Assembly: GCF_001039355.2 (NCBI RefSeq) | Contig: NW_019774659.1 | Span: 476,201-540,200 of the forward strand | DNA: 64,000 nucleotides | From: Lingula anatina | Taxonomy: Eukaryota > Brachiopoda > Lingulata > Lingulida > Lingulidae | Direction: 5' to 3' | Shown: in pieces, positions 45,273 through 58,027 of the stretch | How the letters are laid out: each line of letters opens with the position of its first letter | How positions within the stretch are numbered: the first letter of the stretch is position 1 | The notes under the pieces: model-generated | What the model saw: the letters and a program-made list of their open reading frames with translations, nothing else | Database searches by the model: none | Told to the model about the DNA's origin: nothing | Program-made: the position numbers and the translations under genes

Positions 45273-46108
45273 ATAGAGTCTTTTCCACGGTCACGTGTCT
45301 TCCGCTAAATTATCCGTGGGAACGCGAGATTTTGCGGGATTTGAAGTTTCAGGGGGAAAGAGTGGAGTGTACACGACGGACGCCACATCGAGGAGTGCTC
45401 ATTTCAATCTGAATTTTCAAAGTTTCGTAACATGTTATCACTTGATTTTTTTCGAAAACACATTCATGGGAGCAGTTGGAATAGAAATTAAGCAGAAGTA
45501 CCTGATGACTTTTCAATGAAAGAACTAAAAACTTACCTCATCGACAGCAAAGATAGGACATTCGGCACTTTTGAAGTATACCCCCCCACCCTGTAACTTC
45601 CTGAACCTTCATTTTTCCAACTTTTTTTACAGTGTCTTATGCACCTATGTCAAAGCTGTTGAAATAAAATGTTTTTGTAATTACCTGTGGTCTTTTTATT
45701 AGTTTTAATCACGTTTAATCCACCCCATTGAAATACAATGTGAAAATTTACAATGTAACCGCAGTCAATAACTTGCTGCGTTTTTGTTGGCTAACTCTAC
45801 CTTATTTTNAATTGAAGATTCTAACTTTGTATTTCAATGGACTGGATTAAACGTGATTAACACTAATAAAAAGTCCACAGGTAATTACAAAAGCATTTTA
45901 TTTCAACAGCTTTGACATAGATAAACAATTAAATGTAAAAAACTGTTTGAAAAGTGAAAGTTACAGAAAGTTACAGGGTGGGGGGTATACTACAAAAGTA
46001 CCGAAGGCCCCTTCTGCTCAGTGCCTTCTACTCTTTCCCCCTGAGAAACAGTCCCGCACAAAATGGCGCGAACTGCGCATGCTTACGATTTCGTGGAAAA
46101 GACTCTAT
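45273..46108. mobile_element. Large MITE with about 350-bp inverted arms
   Basis: ATAGAGTCTTTTCCACG at the left and CGTGGAAAAGACTCTAT at the right are exact inverses. The arms continue to match: GTAATTACCTGTGG against CCACAGGTAATTAC, ATTTCAACAGCTTTGACATA against its inverse, and CCACCCTGTAACTT against its near-inverse. The centre is near 45750 and one n lies at 45809. No transposase. Confidence 0.88.
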
Positions 46109-46292
46109 TTAGCCAAATGCTAAAACTGACTGAAATTGGCTAAACAAAACAGTGTTGATTTGACTAATTTTAGTCAAATTTAAACCATTGGACATAAAAG
46201 TGATGAAAAAGTAGCATTTTGGCTAAATTAAAAAAATTGCTAGCGCTACCCCAGAATAGCTTAAGATTTTTATATGACACCATTTATTTTAG

Positions 46293-46643
46293 GCATGAAC
46301 ACGGTTTATCAGGGGTTGTGGCTGAGCTAGGAAGCAGTCGCCTGGAAGGTAATTTTGACTATAATAATCAGTATTGTGCCACTGACCAGAAATTATATTT
46401 ATTGTATGCGATATGGATACATTTTTATAACAATTATAGCAAAGTACAATACCGTGAAAGTTGTTTATAGGCATTTTACAGGTTGATGTTGAAAGTGGAG
46501 TGTTATTAGTAATTTTAAAAGTTTTCATTATTTAAGTTTTGTAGTTAAAGAAGGGCAATTTAAATATGTTGAAAGTCAACATTTTACTCTTTGCATTGAA
46601 ATTTACATTCCTTTCCTTATTAAAATTAAGTGTTGCTTTTTGT

Positions 46644-46694
<51 letters not shown>

Positions 46695-49600
46695 TTAACC
46701 CTCTAGGTTCTCCATGGATCAGCTCTGTGGCATGTGGAGTAATGGCAGTCATCAGATGGGCAAACTCCCTCCATGGCTCCCTCTTTCCTCATCTTTCAGT
46801 AATGATTATTTGATACATTCACCTAAAGTACCAAAATTCCTACACTGACAGATTAGGATGTCTCTTTGACAGTTTTCCAAAGTATTACAGAACTATTATA
46901 TTTCATGCACAAGCCTTATAGAAGTGTACATGTACCTTGCAAAATTCTCTTTAATCATGATGTCTGTTTCCATTATTTTAAAAGAGATATTTCTTTTCAT
47001 TGAGAGCTACTTGAAATAGTCAGTTAAATATAATTTAGTGAGCTTATGGTTATGTTATGTGTGTCTAAGATGCGCCTGATTTGGCTGCCTTTCTATATTC
47101 TAGCTTTCTAATGAAGACATGATTGCTGAGTTTTCTTCATCGTCAGACTGGTAAGTTTTTTGAATTGTCTGTTTTTTTTAAACACTTTGGCTAAACAAGT
47201 TATCTAATAAATTATTTCCAGAAGTTTTAGGGGTGATGATGATAATGTGTATCCATTCATCCATCTGCCTGGTAACAATGGTCATCAACCTCTATGCATA
47301 GTCTCCTTTTAATCTATGTAGTAAGAGAAATTGAACCGTAATTTATATGCATTATATTTAATAAGCCATGTAACAGTTATTGATGATAAAAATGGATTTA
47401 TAATGGTGCTTAAAGGTTGCCCATGTGTCTAAAATACTGGTTAATACTCTGCTGATCTGAGGTAATGCTGGATGAAATAATAGATTTATGTTTTCTCCCC
47501 CCCCCTCCCCCCCCATAGGAGGCATGGTCCTATCAGAGCGTTTTCATGGCACCCTCACACAGCCAAGTTTGCCCTAGCGCTGAGGGATGATTCTGTCAGA
47601 GTTTATACCACCGGGGTAGGCATAGTGCCCACCCTGAAACATAAACTACAGAAGGGCGTGGCAGACTTAGCTTGGCAGTAAGTATTTTCAATCCTCATTT
47701 CTCAGTAAATTCTTTACACACACGCACACAGACACATGCACGCAACGCACATGTATATTTTTTGCCAAATAAATTAATCTTTTTAGCCAACTCAGATATG
47801 TTAAACCTAATCAAGGATAAATCTGGTAAAAGAGTAGCAGTAACTTAATGTTAGCATTTTGGTGGGGATTCTTTCTAACACAGGCTCTAGATGTCATTAT
47901 AACACAGGCCTGAGGTCACGTACATGACAAAGCTGACAGAACTTGTATATCTCATATTTATTCACTCAAGATTACCATTGTTGTCTGTAGTAATTTTGGA
48001 TATATTTCCCCAGGCCTTTGTCAGCCTCAGTTCTAGCAGTGGCATGTCAGACCTGTGTCTTGATATGGCACGTGGATCCGTTGTCAATGGCAACAAGGTA
48101 AGACAGGCTTTGTGTCAAGTCAAGGTCACTGCCCTTTTTTAGATTTAAGAATAACTTGATAATCTCTCAAGTACAGTGTGCATTAGTTTCTTACCTGACT
48201 TTTAACATAGTATTAAATTTTCTGATTGATGTCAAAACTTTGATATATTGAAATTGTCTTGCTATGATATTTGTCAGTTATTTTGAAGGTATATTTTTTA
48301 TAAAACACAGAAATACATATATGTTCCAATTTGGTTTATACTAAATTTGCATCAAAAATATTGTTCCTGAAATGTTGAATAGAAAACCTAGATTTTCAGT
48401 CATTGCAATATGTCTTAGATGACATGAAAATTAATTATAAAAACCATCCTCAGGCCGTCCACTAGTTCAGTCCAGGTCCTAAGTCATCCAGGACATGGTC
48501 CAGTGACCAGTCTCGCCTGGTGTCCACAAGGGGGTGTCTTGGTATCTGCCTCACCAGTGGACACTGCCATGATGATCTGGGATGTTGCCATGGAGACTGC
48601 CATACCACTGCGTCGTGTGGGTGGTGGTGGTGTGTCAATGCTGAGGTGGTCAGCTGATGGGTCAAAGTTGTTCTCTGGTACACCTTCCACTGTGTTCAGG
48701 TGAGTAAGCAGTGGACTCTGTGAGGAATACTGAAAATTAATATAATTGTGATGGTATTTGTTTGAGTGGTCAGCTAATGGGTCAAAGTTGTTCTCTGGGC
48801 CACCATTTACTGTGTTCAGGTTAGTAAGCTGTGGACATGTGGAGGAGTATGATGATATTTATTTGAGTGGTCAGTTGATAAATCGAAGTTTTTCTCTGGG
48901 ACACCATCAACTGTGTTCAGGTCAGTAAGCAGTTGACTAGGTAGAAGAATATTTAGAGTTAATAAAAATCTTATAATTATATAATGATGTAAGTATGATA
49001 TTGTATAAATGAGTGAATGAATGAATGTATGGTGTGATGATTATTGTCTTGTGTTTGTGGAAATGCCCATTAAACATGGTAACAATGATTGATCCTTACA
49101 CAGAAAGGATTTAATGTTGAAAGGCCAAAAGTGGCATTAAAGATAAATCTTATTTAAACTTTATGTAGTTTGAATTGAAATCGCGCCAGAAGGTAGGTGA
49201 AAGTAATTAAGGTCATTTGCTTAAATAATTGTGTTTATTTATAACATAAACACATAATTGCAGGTGAATTGCTAGGATTTGTTTAATATTTTGTAAATAT
49301 ACCTAATCCCTTGGTTAGCACACTTTTTAGCATGTAGTAACAATATGAATGCTCAACATATACTGTTCAAGAGTTTTGTCAATAGCTTTCATATTTGCTA
49401 GGGTTTGGGAAACACAGACATGGAGCTGTGAGAAGTGGACCAAGCTGACAGGCAGGTGTCAGGTGAGAGAAGGTGTTCTAAGTACTGAAGTTTGCAATTT
49501 CTCAACTAGCACACTGGGAGCAATGCTGTCAGATTGCATTCATCACACTTAACACAATAACTTGTCTATTGTGTAGTTGTTAAAGTTGCACAGCTCATTA

Positions 49601-50112
49601 CACTGTTATGCCACAGATATCATGCATTACAATACCCGTCAGCCTCAAATACAAAACTAAATAATTATTGGGCTTGAATTTGTCTGTTTGTATCATGCCT
49701 GAAGTTATATAATTTTCAAATTAAATGTAACACAGGGGCACTCCTCCGCCATATTCATACATAGTAGAATGATAATGGAACACAATCAGAATAATAATGT
49801 CATGTCTAACACAACATTGATTGCCTGCATTCTCCAGGCTGCTTGTTGGAGTCCTGATGGCACTGTACTGCTGTTTGCCACCAAGGAGGAGCCTGTGATA
49901 TATCTCTTGAAATTCACCTCAACCTTGGATGGAACAGATCATTCAATTGGTGGGTCCAAGGTGGCTGTGAGCTCAGTTGACCTATCAGTGGTGGAGTTAG
50001 AAAATGAGGATGGACCTCAAAGGTACATGTTTTACCTCTTTGAAATTTTTTTTTCATCAATTTCTGAAAATGTGATGACAAAAAAGTGAAATCTGTATAA
50101 TAATATTTTCTT

Positions 50113-50208
<96 letters not shown>

Positions 50209-51527
50209 TCATTGTTTTTGGGACAAAGAGAAAGTGTGGAAGTTCCAAGTCATATATTTTCATAATGTTCTAGATTTGTTGCCTTCTAGATTTGGGGGCT
50301 GTGTGCAGACAATGGCATGGGATCCTAGTGGAGAGAGATTAGCAGTGCAATTTAAAGGTAGCGTCAAGAGTGTGTGTGTGTGTGTGTGTGCGTGTGTGTG
50401 TAATTGGGTATGCATACCAAGCAATGCTTATTTGTGTGTATGTGTTTAATGTTTGTCCAAATGCAAGTATGCACTTTAGGGGTGTTTTTGGTTGGGGGGT
50501 TGAAAATGATTTTACATGTGGAGCAGTTGTTACTTGCCAATGGCTAACTCTTGTGTGAATATATTTATATTGAAATATTTCTTTTATTTAGACTAGTTAA
50601 GTATTTAGGTTATATTTATAATTTACTGTTGATTCTAATATTAACCATGACACAAGATACTGATGTGTAGTGCACATGGCAGATGTCTTTTAGACTGTCT
50701 GTTGTTTTATGAAAGGTTCAAGAAATGTATTTGTGTAGAGTAGGCACTTGTTTGTCATTCATTAATAAATATTGTATTATGTTTGTTCTAGGTGAAAACT
50801 CAGATCTCATTGCTCTCTTTAGAACTCGTGTGTCACCTGTCTTTGAAATAATGCCATGGTAAGTTATTATTATTATTTTTTATTTAAAGACATAAAGCAT
50901 GTTCTTTTATATAGTATACAGGACGTAAATGTGCTTGTAGAATGCCATTGTATGAAATAACAATCAGATCGGTTCCAGGCCTATGCCTCGTGGACTGGGA
51001 CTGAGACCTGTACCTGAAATATTTTCTTTCCAGTGGTATAGTGAGAGGGGAAGAGGGTGCAGAGGCTCAGATGATTGCCTTTCAACCCACTTTTGAACGA
51101 CAGGGGGCACTGCTGTCAGTTGTGAGTAGTGTGTTGCTGGTGGACTGTCGTTACAGTTGTAGTTGTCGTCTGCTGTTTGTAATCTCAATCTGAGGACATT
51201 TTGTACTTGGAGAAAATTGCATGGTCCAGTTTCACGTTATGACAGGTTCTCACAAAAATATCCTGCTGCCTGGCAGGTTGAAGATACATCCAGTTCTTTC
51301 AAGAAATTCTAAATACTCCACAGATATTTTTGTAGGTCTTGTCAGCTTATTATAATTATTATTGTAATTATTCGTTTATATTACAGGTTTGGTCCACAGG
51401 ACAAGTTTCATTCATCCCTCTTTTCTTCCTGCCATCATCAGCGGTAATTACAGACAGACCGATGGCAGTCAGAACTTCCAATGGACAGATGGAAAATGGC
51501 TTTTTGCACACCCATCCAGGCTTGTAA
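46293..51527 (+). CDS. AAAS: Aladin (AAAS), WD40 nucleoporin, 12 exons seen
   Basis: Exons: 46293-46348, 46707-46798, 47104-47150, 47519-47677, 48014-48097, 48454-48699, 49402-49462, 49838-50022, 50290-50357, 50792-50858, 51034-51121, 51387-51527. All are GT-AG and in phase; 430 residues visible against 546 in human. Diagnostic stretches shared with Aladin: [151 protein letters not shown], and [14 protein letters not shown]. These form the WD40 propeller; Aladin sits in the nuclear pore, anchored through NDC1. The first ~115 residues are not found between 42186 and 46292. Exon 6 has a triplicated 3' end. Confidence 0.93.
46641..46696. repeat. (TTTA)n microsatellite
   Basis: About 14 TTTA units, ending 10 bases before the acceptor of the AAAS exon at 46707. 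Confidence 0.95.
48646..48950 (+). repeat. Triplicated exon end and 5' splice site in AAAS
   Basis: GTGGTCAGCTGATGGGTCAA, the last 54 bases of the 48454-48699 exon, plus the donor and about 30 intron bases, recur at 48766 and 48866 in diverged form. Each copy keeps GTGTTCAG followed by GTGAGT, GTTAGT or GTCAGT. The first copy continues the conserved protein (SPDGSK-like SADGSKLF), so the later two are decoys or remnants. Confidence 0.85.
50119..50206. repeat. (TA)n microsatellite
   Basis: About 44 TA units in an AAAS intron. A (GT)n run follows at 50371-50400, just after the donor at 50358. Confidence 0.95.
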
Positions 51528-52183
51528 AGATGAAATAGCACGAAGTGAAGGAACAGTGCAGATACTTGAGCAATTATGGTGGTGGTGTAATTGCACGACC
51601 CTTGGCTTTAACTTGTATGTCGTATTTGTAATGATTGGTGGAACGATCACATTCTTTCCATTTCACGACCTGCTTTCTCCCAGCTCACTTTGACATAAAA
51701 TATCTGCCGTTCGTTAATCAAGTCTTTTTTTTTCCTCTAAGATAACATTCAATCTGGAGAGTTCAAGTCTTCTTCAAAGCGCATTGAAAAGTCACAGTTC
51801 TTTATATCATTTTAAAATGGTATGATTATTACCCCCTTTCAAGAAAGATTACTCTAGAAAGAATGGTAAGCCATGTGCATGTAATTATTTACATAATAAA
51901 AATAGCGTCTGTTTGTGTTTGAACCCCGCTATTTATTTATTATTTAGAGCAGGTTATTAGTACCGGTATCTGGATGCCGTCTGTTATTTCCAGTCTGATT
52001 CCTTTATAAATATATATATTTTTACTTTTAATCATGACATCTTTGTGCAAAATTTCTCCGAGCGGTTCTGTAAAAAATACGCCTGGCAACGCACTTAAGA
52101 ACCAATCGTTTATGTAAAGCAAAGATAGAGTTGTGTAAGTTTTCATAATAATATCATCATCACGCGGACCTTTCTGTTGAGCC
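51528..52183. other. AAAS 3' flank, no further gene seen
   Basis: Probably includes the AAAS 3' untranslated region. An AATAAAA near 51895 is a possible polyadenylation signal. Confidence 0.4.
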
Positions 52184-52400
52184 GTGTGCAAACAGCGCGT
52201 GCCCGAGGGTGCAACTATACTCTTACTCGGTAAGATGAACCAAATTGACAAGAACAAAATTATTTGTGGTGAACCATTTTTTCTTTCATTTTATATATGT
52301 ACTGTCAACTCCAATCCATCAGGAAAACCAAAGAGCAGGAAATTGCAAGTGTTTTCCAGAGTTAGGTTTGTATTCATCTCTCAAAAACATCCTTTTAACC
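52184..52400. repeat. Dispersed repeat R4, copy A
   Basis: Matches 58268-58496 (shared GTGCAAACAGCGCGTGC, CAACTCCAATCCATCAGGAA, CATCCTTTTAACCCAAC). The copies are roughly 80-85% alike by eye. No coding potential. Confidence 0.8.
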
Positions 52401-52734
52401 CAACAAAATATTTGATTGACAAAACAAGACTTTAAAGAAGTTTAAATTTAACAACAAAGATATTATAGAAATTCACGTTAATTTTTATAAATCAGTCATC
52501 AAAAATAAATATTATCCTAAATAAGTTGAACGTGAGAGGATAGATCAGGGTTGCTTGCGATTAAATGTAGAAGATATCACACTAGATGAAACTTCTTTAC
52601 CAGCAGGCTGGCATGATTTTATAAGCAGTAGATCTAACAAGAGTAAATCTAACTAATTGCCTATCTTAGTGATACCTTATTGCAGCTTCACTGTGAACAA
52701 TTACACATAAATATGACTGCATTCCCACAGATTA

Positions 52735-52996
52735 AGACCCCATTCCTAGAGATTAGATCGATCCAACTAGATCGACCTAACTCCCTGGGGGTTCACGCTA
52801 AATAGCTGTCAGCCGAGTGGGCATGAAAGTTAATTACTCCCTTACAGCTTGTAGTAGGCGGGACGGACATTTAAGCTGGATTATCTGACAGTAATCTAGT
52901 GAGACTCCCCACGGGGATAGATCGATCTAAAATATTTGGGAATGCGCCCTTAGATAGACCCATCTGGATCGACCTAACTCCCTGGGGGTTCATGAA
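52735..52996. repeat. MITE-like element with GATCGACCTAACTCC motif
   Basis: GATCGACCTAACTCCCTGGG followed by GGTTCA occurs near 52768 and 52967; TAGATCGATC also occurs twice. GACTCCCCACGGGG near 52901 approximates an inverse of CTCCCTGGGGG. The ends are uncertain. Confidence 0.5.
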
Positions 52997-52999
52997 TAT

Positions 53000-54300
53000 G
53001 GAAAGATAATTTAAAAATGAATTAAAGTAATGCAAGCACTTTGTAAATACTCAGTCTCTGTGAGCTCTTTCGTTGCGACGATTAAAGTCACTTTTCGTTC
53101 CTCGAAGTTCAGGTAGCGTTTCACCAAGCTCAATTGTTTTACAAAGCACACTATAATTACAACTAGCATTTTTCAAAGTTAAATAGCAGACCACAGCTGT
53201 TAAGACACAGTCTTAAGTTTCAACGACAACGTATTTAGTAGCCTCTGAACTCTTGGTAGCGCCTGGTCTGGAAGTAGATCATCTACGTGGGATGTTGCAT
53301 GGGAACGTCTGCTGACAATGTCCATCTAGAATTTAATGTCATGCTGACTGTCACACAGTCCTCCTGGTTGAGAACATCACCCAAGATGGTCAGGACATGC
53401 TGGGGGAGGGGGGGTTGCCATTCGTTCGGCGAATTGCCTAGCACACTTCAGACTTTTGTCTGGAACCAAAGTTTCTGACTCCCAGACGGTAACAAAAAAA
53501 TCACCAGGCCCCTGGTCTTGAAATGCTCATCCGACCTTCCATGCCGGGCACATCACAGGACCGTACATTTTGTTCGTTGCCGTCCTCCAACGGCACCACC
53601 TGTGTTTTCACAACAGCCTACAATCATGGGTGCCGGCTTCCAGTCAGCATCTCTTCAGGTTCGTGTCAGGTTCTTTTGGCTCAAGGGAGGACCGGATTCT
53701 TGTAGCTTGAACCCTGCAGCACCCCGAAGCATTGCTTTGGACAGTGGACAGCATGTTCTAGCAGACTCAACCACAGGCGGTGCCCTTCAGATTACATCGC
53801 TTGGCCTGTGGCTCCTAGACTTTGCCTTCCAATAGCGAGTTTCCATCGAGGACGTCACTTTCTTTGAAGCTTGCTGGACCACAGCAACGTTCATGGTGAA
53901 CTGTCTCGATCTACCATTGGAAAGGTTCAGCAACTGCACCAAAAATCGGATTCTTGGCCACTTTTCTCTTTAGTGCTTGCATTACATTAATCAACAAAAC
54001 TTTACAAAAAATAATGCGTTAAAATTACATTTATCATATGGAATGCATATAATTATATATAATTCCCATTCCTTTAATGTATAAGCTAAACGGAATTCTC
54101 GCTGAGGTTAACCCTCAACATTGTTTTAGGAACTATTTATAATATCCTGTTATAATAAGAGAGAAAATTCAAGAATTAGCCGAAACATCATGCATCATGG
54201 TGCATGAATCGGTAATAATTTAATAAGAAAATATTTTACGTTAATTTAGAAAGACATCCCAAAGCATAATGTCAAAATATTTACTGAAAGGTTAAAGACG
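53000..54300. other. Unassigned region, GC-richer at 53280-53930
   Basis: A block of higher GC than its surroundings (53280-53930) with short open frames on both strands, the longest plus-strand one at 53518-53835. None shows conserved motifs or splice sites, so this looks like an old, unrecognised repeat or element. Confidence 0.35.
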
Positions 54301-54419
54301 ATATACGGGACACAGGCGAATCGAATCTAGACAAGGCGAGCAGAGACTATAAAGTGAACCAAAAATATTAACAGGCAGTCATAAGATGAGTTTCATTAAT
54401 ATAACTTATTTAACACAAT

Positions 54420-54650
54420 AGCTGACTGTGACCAAATGAGAAAATGAGCATGACTACAAGTGACTAACAGCGACTAAGGAGAAATGAATGAAACCATATG
54501 GGGAACGATTATGACGATATGAGAAAATCAATATGACCATATCGACTGACCTAATGAGAAAATCAATATGATCATATATGGAATTGACTGTGACTTGTTG
54601 AGAAAATCAATGTGACCACATGGAATGATTATAACCAGATGAGAAAATAA
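54420..54650. repeat. Diverged tandem repeat, about 50-bp unit
   Basis: GAGAAAATCAATATGACCAT and variants recur about five times with intervening GACTGTGACCA-like blocks. Confidence 0.65.
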
Positions 54651-55069
54651 AAAAAAATGTGATCAGTTTTTCCTCAGCATAAAAAAGGTCTCATAAACAT
54701 AGATTGAAGCAGCGCCACAGCTTTGTGAATTTGGTCTTGAATTTTTAAATTTTTCCTTTCATTATGATTTTTATATTATAATGGAAACAAGGCAGGAAAG
54801 CTGTCAAATGTGCAGACAAAACGCAGGAAATAATGATGCACATAATCGGCTACTGTCAATTTTGATGCAATAATACTTAATGCTTTACAGCAAGGTCAAC
54901 ACCAAATTTTAATTATGCACAACAGGTAATATGGATGTACGTAAAATGCGTTACTAGCATAATGCTTCAGGTCCATCAAAGTTCAACTTTACACTGTGAA
55001 AATGCCAGAATGAGAGAAAAAAATTAAGTGAAAGGACTTTCCTCAATACTGTACCAACTACAGATAGTC
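54651..55069. other. No gene seen
   Basis: AT-rich DNA before the LTR-retroelement remnant. Confidence 0.45.
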
Positions 55070-55800
55070 TAAGGGGACCTACACCTACTGGGCGACCGTT
55101 TTAGCTTTCCTAAATGATATATTGGTTCTAGGAAAGTCCTTTGAAGATCACATAAAAGATTAAAGGGAAGCCCTGGCAAGATTCCTTGCCTATGGACTGA
55201 AACTTAGACCCGAAAAAATTGCGTTCTTTCGGGAAAAATCGAGCTTCTAGGCTGCACAGTGACGGGAGACACCCTCGCCGTGTAGGATCACGATGTGAAG
55301 GCGGTGGAAGATTGGCCAATTCCAGAATCTTCTAAGAACGTGGGATGGAAAGAAGAACTTTCAATGGGGAGAGAAGCAGGAAGCGTCCTTTAATTACTTA
55401 AAAGAAGCGCTGACTTCACCCCCAGTTCTTGCAGTTCAAACGGGAACTGATGAGCCACACTGGATACGGACGCTAGCAAATACGCCGTAGGAGCCGAACT
55501 GATCCAAGTTCAGAACGGACAGGAGAGGGTGGTTGCTTATGGTTATAGTTATGGTTTCACTAAAGAGCAGAGGCACTATTGCACAACCGCCAAAACAATT
55601 TCTGGCATATGTGAGATTCACAAGGCAGTTGAGACATTACTTGTTGAGAAAAACGTTGAAAGTCAGGACTGGCCATTTTAGCCTAAGATGGTTGATGATA
55701 TTTCGTCAGCCGCAGGGGCAATTGCAATAAAATTATAGTATGGTGCTATCCCATCGTGCTGGGCGCAAATATGGGAAATCGGACACTCTGTCCAAAGTTG
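55070..55800 (+). pseudogene. Ty3/Gypsy-like pol remnant (reverse transcriptase to RNase H)
   Basis: Plus strand, over several frames: a YxDD-equivalent box decayed to FLNDILV, then YGLKLRPEKIAFF and VKAVEDWPIPESSKNV, typical of Ty3/Gypsy polymerases. An RNase H part follows, with KYAVGAELIQVQ, then FTRQLRHYLL and the SLRWLM block, and SHRAGRKYGKSDTLS near 55750. There are multiple stops and frameshifts and the catalytic pair is altered, so it is long dead. No LTRs were found nearby. Confidence 0.85.
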
Positions 55801-56560
55801 GCCACGCAAGTAAGACTGTGCATAACCTTCAGCACCAAAGGGCGTCTGGATGACCTACCATGTAGTAGGTGCTAGTATTGTAAGCGGGTAAGAGGAACTG
55901 GGCCAGGTTTGAAGAAAACATGGACGATGTAGTGCCATAAGCGACTTGGAAAGTTGATGGCCGAGATCCACTAGATACATCCAAGATGAAGATTTTTTTA
56001 TCTGACTAGAATGGAAACGATGACAAGACAGTCAGTGCTGTAACAGTGGACTCAAAGAGGGAGTATACTGAACAGCCAGTGTTCAGGGAGAGAGCAGAAA
56101 GTATCCCAAGGGCGGGCGTGGAAGATATGCCAGGGTGCATAGTATTACATGCTGTGTTTAACAGTTTTCCCTGGGAACCAGATATCATCCAGGTGAATGT
56201 ATTAGAGACTCGTCGCCTGGGTAAAGACCCTGAGATTGAGGATTCTAAAGAGAGACATTCTCAGGCGAGGGACCATCAGGGAAGTGATGGTGTAACTGCC
56301 GTCAACCCTGGCAGGGGAGGTTAATGGTGGAGTGCGACTTCCGTGGTGAATGGTACCACGGTGCCTGTGTAAATTAATGTTACAGCCACTGAAGCACTAG
56401 ACATAAAAAAGTATGTCTCCGGATTTTTTTTTTACTTAGAGCAGAATTAAGTGCTAATTTAAGACGAAGAGATCTTAATTACACTTAAACGCTTGTTAAG
56501 AGAAATGTTGAAAATTACTCACACATAGGTAAAGAAATTATGTGTGTTGCTTATTCATTT
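55801..56560. other. Probable continuation of the retroelement, no clear gene
   Basis: A 92-codon open frame at 56046-56324 (plus) has no motif I recognise. It may be downstream pol sequence of the decayed element. The rest is featureless. Confidence 0.3.
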
Positions 56561-57027
56561 CTGCCCCTTTTCATTCAGATGAAGGACGAGGCATTGTGAA
56601 AATTGGTAGCCAAAATGAAGAGGACACTCGCCAGGCATATTGAGCTCCTCTAAGATGCTGGCTGAGAGATTACCACGAGCCCTAGAAGTTTATCAGAAGA
56701 GGCAAGGCCCATATTAAGGGGACAGTTAAGGGATTTGCGACACGGTAAACTCCATTTCTCGAATTTTGTAGATCTAGTACTCAGTCTGTACACTAGACAC
56801 ATATTTGGATCGATTCCCACCCTATAATCTGTATAAGAAATATATTGGAAGGAATAAAAGCGTTTTAGAAAGCCTCACCTCAATATGCAAAAGTGAAGCG
56901 ACAGATCTGGGTCACGTGGTATTGTGACGACATACAAGCCAAGGGTCTTTGAGAATCAGCTGAGCTACAGACTGAATACAGTGAAGTTAGGGAAGGTCGT
57001 GTCGAACGGAGTTGGTCAGTTTTCATT

Positions 57028-57360
57028 ATGCCTAGTGTGTTGCAGTTGGATGCACTAAAAAGCAGCAAAGGTTCTGTCATTCATATGTTTGCATTTCCAA
57101 AGGACCCAGCTTTGAAGCAAACGCGGACAATTAAATTAGAAAGGAAAAACTTCATACCAACCAATTACTCGAGACTTCCCTCTGATCACTTTAAAAGAGA
57201 CGCGTACGAGTGGTACACTGAACTTTTGTTACGCCTGGGTATGGAAAATGCGTATAAGAGGCCTAGACTCAAACAAGATGCCATACCTACAATATTTATT
57301 TTCACCAAACAGCCTGAGTTTTCAGGGCTACATGCGTGTTCACAAAAAGTGATACCGTAA
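57028..57360 (+). pseudogene. Degenerate THAP-domain sequence
   Basis: A 110-codon frame contains HMFAFPKDPALKQ, LERKNFIPTNYSRL, SDHFKRDAYE and KQDAIPTIF, the layout of a THAP domain ending in its AVPTIF-like box. The zinc ligands are damaged: the Cys of the usual CSDHF is Pro, and the first pair (VGC) is only readable in another frame after ATGCCTAGTGTG. This points to a decayed transposase or THAP gene. It is not the same copy as the THAP remnant at 21184-21941. Confidence 0.7.
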
Positions 57361-57589
57361 TGTTCAATCCAATAAAGCAACAATAAAATAACACCCTCTT
57401 GTCACATCTCCAGGGCGAAACAATTATAAACCTCTGAGAAAAATTAAACACACCTATCTGTCAAAATCACCCTGCCACCCAAGGGCAAGAAAAAAGAACA
57501 CAGAATGCTCACACGGCTCTGAACACCGCGTGCGTCAGAATAAAAGAACGAAACCGCCTAAACATCCACTGAATTGTCTATCTTAAACC

Positions 57590-57811
57590 GTTGCAAGGTA
57601 TACCTTAGAGCTCATTCCCATTGGAACTATCTGTATACGTAGACTGATACAACTGCGACGAGACTCTTGCTGAATGCAATCATTTTAGCGGTTTAACAGT
57701 CCTTCTGGCATCGAGTAGAAAACGGAAAACGAATACCTAGGAAACAAGAGAAGGCGTGTTATTCTGTTAAACCCACTGTTTTCAGCTATAGGCCCCGCGG
57801 AGTAAGATCTA
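57590..57811. repeat. Young interspersed repeat R5, copy A
   Basis: About 220 bp, nearly identical to 58679-58901 (two differences seen). It is flanked by TATCTTAAACC on both sides (57579 and 57810 areas), a likely target duplication. No open frame. Confidence 0.85.
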
Positions 57812-58027
57812 TCTTAAACCTTGTTAAAACATGCGAGTTCTTAAAAGATGAAAATAACTTAGCTATCAGGCCAAGAACAAGGCAACTCTACCGCAAAGCG
57901 GTCGACCTCAAATCATAATCACCATCTTACCACGAACAAAAACGGCACTTACGAAAGAGCTGCCTACAAACCAACCTCTCACCCCAAACCAAAATGCTCA
58001 TACGAACTTCAGCCAATCAGAAAAAGC

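Noticed and set aside
53518-53835. 105-codon plus-strand frame in a GC-richer block
   Set aside because: An overlapping second frame is equally open, no motif or splice signal seen, and no homology recognised.
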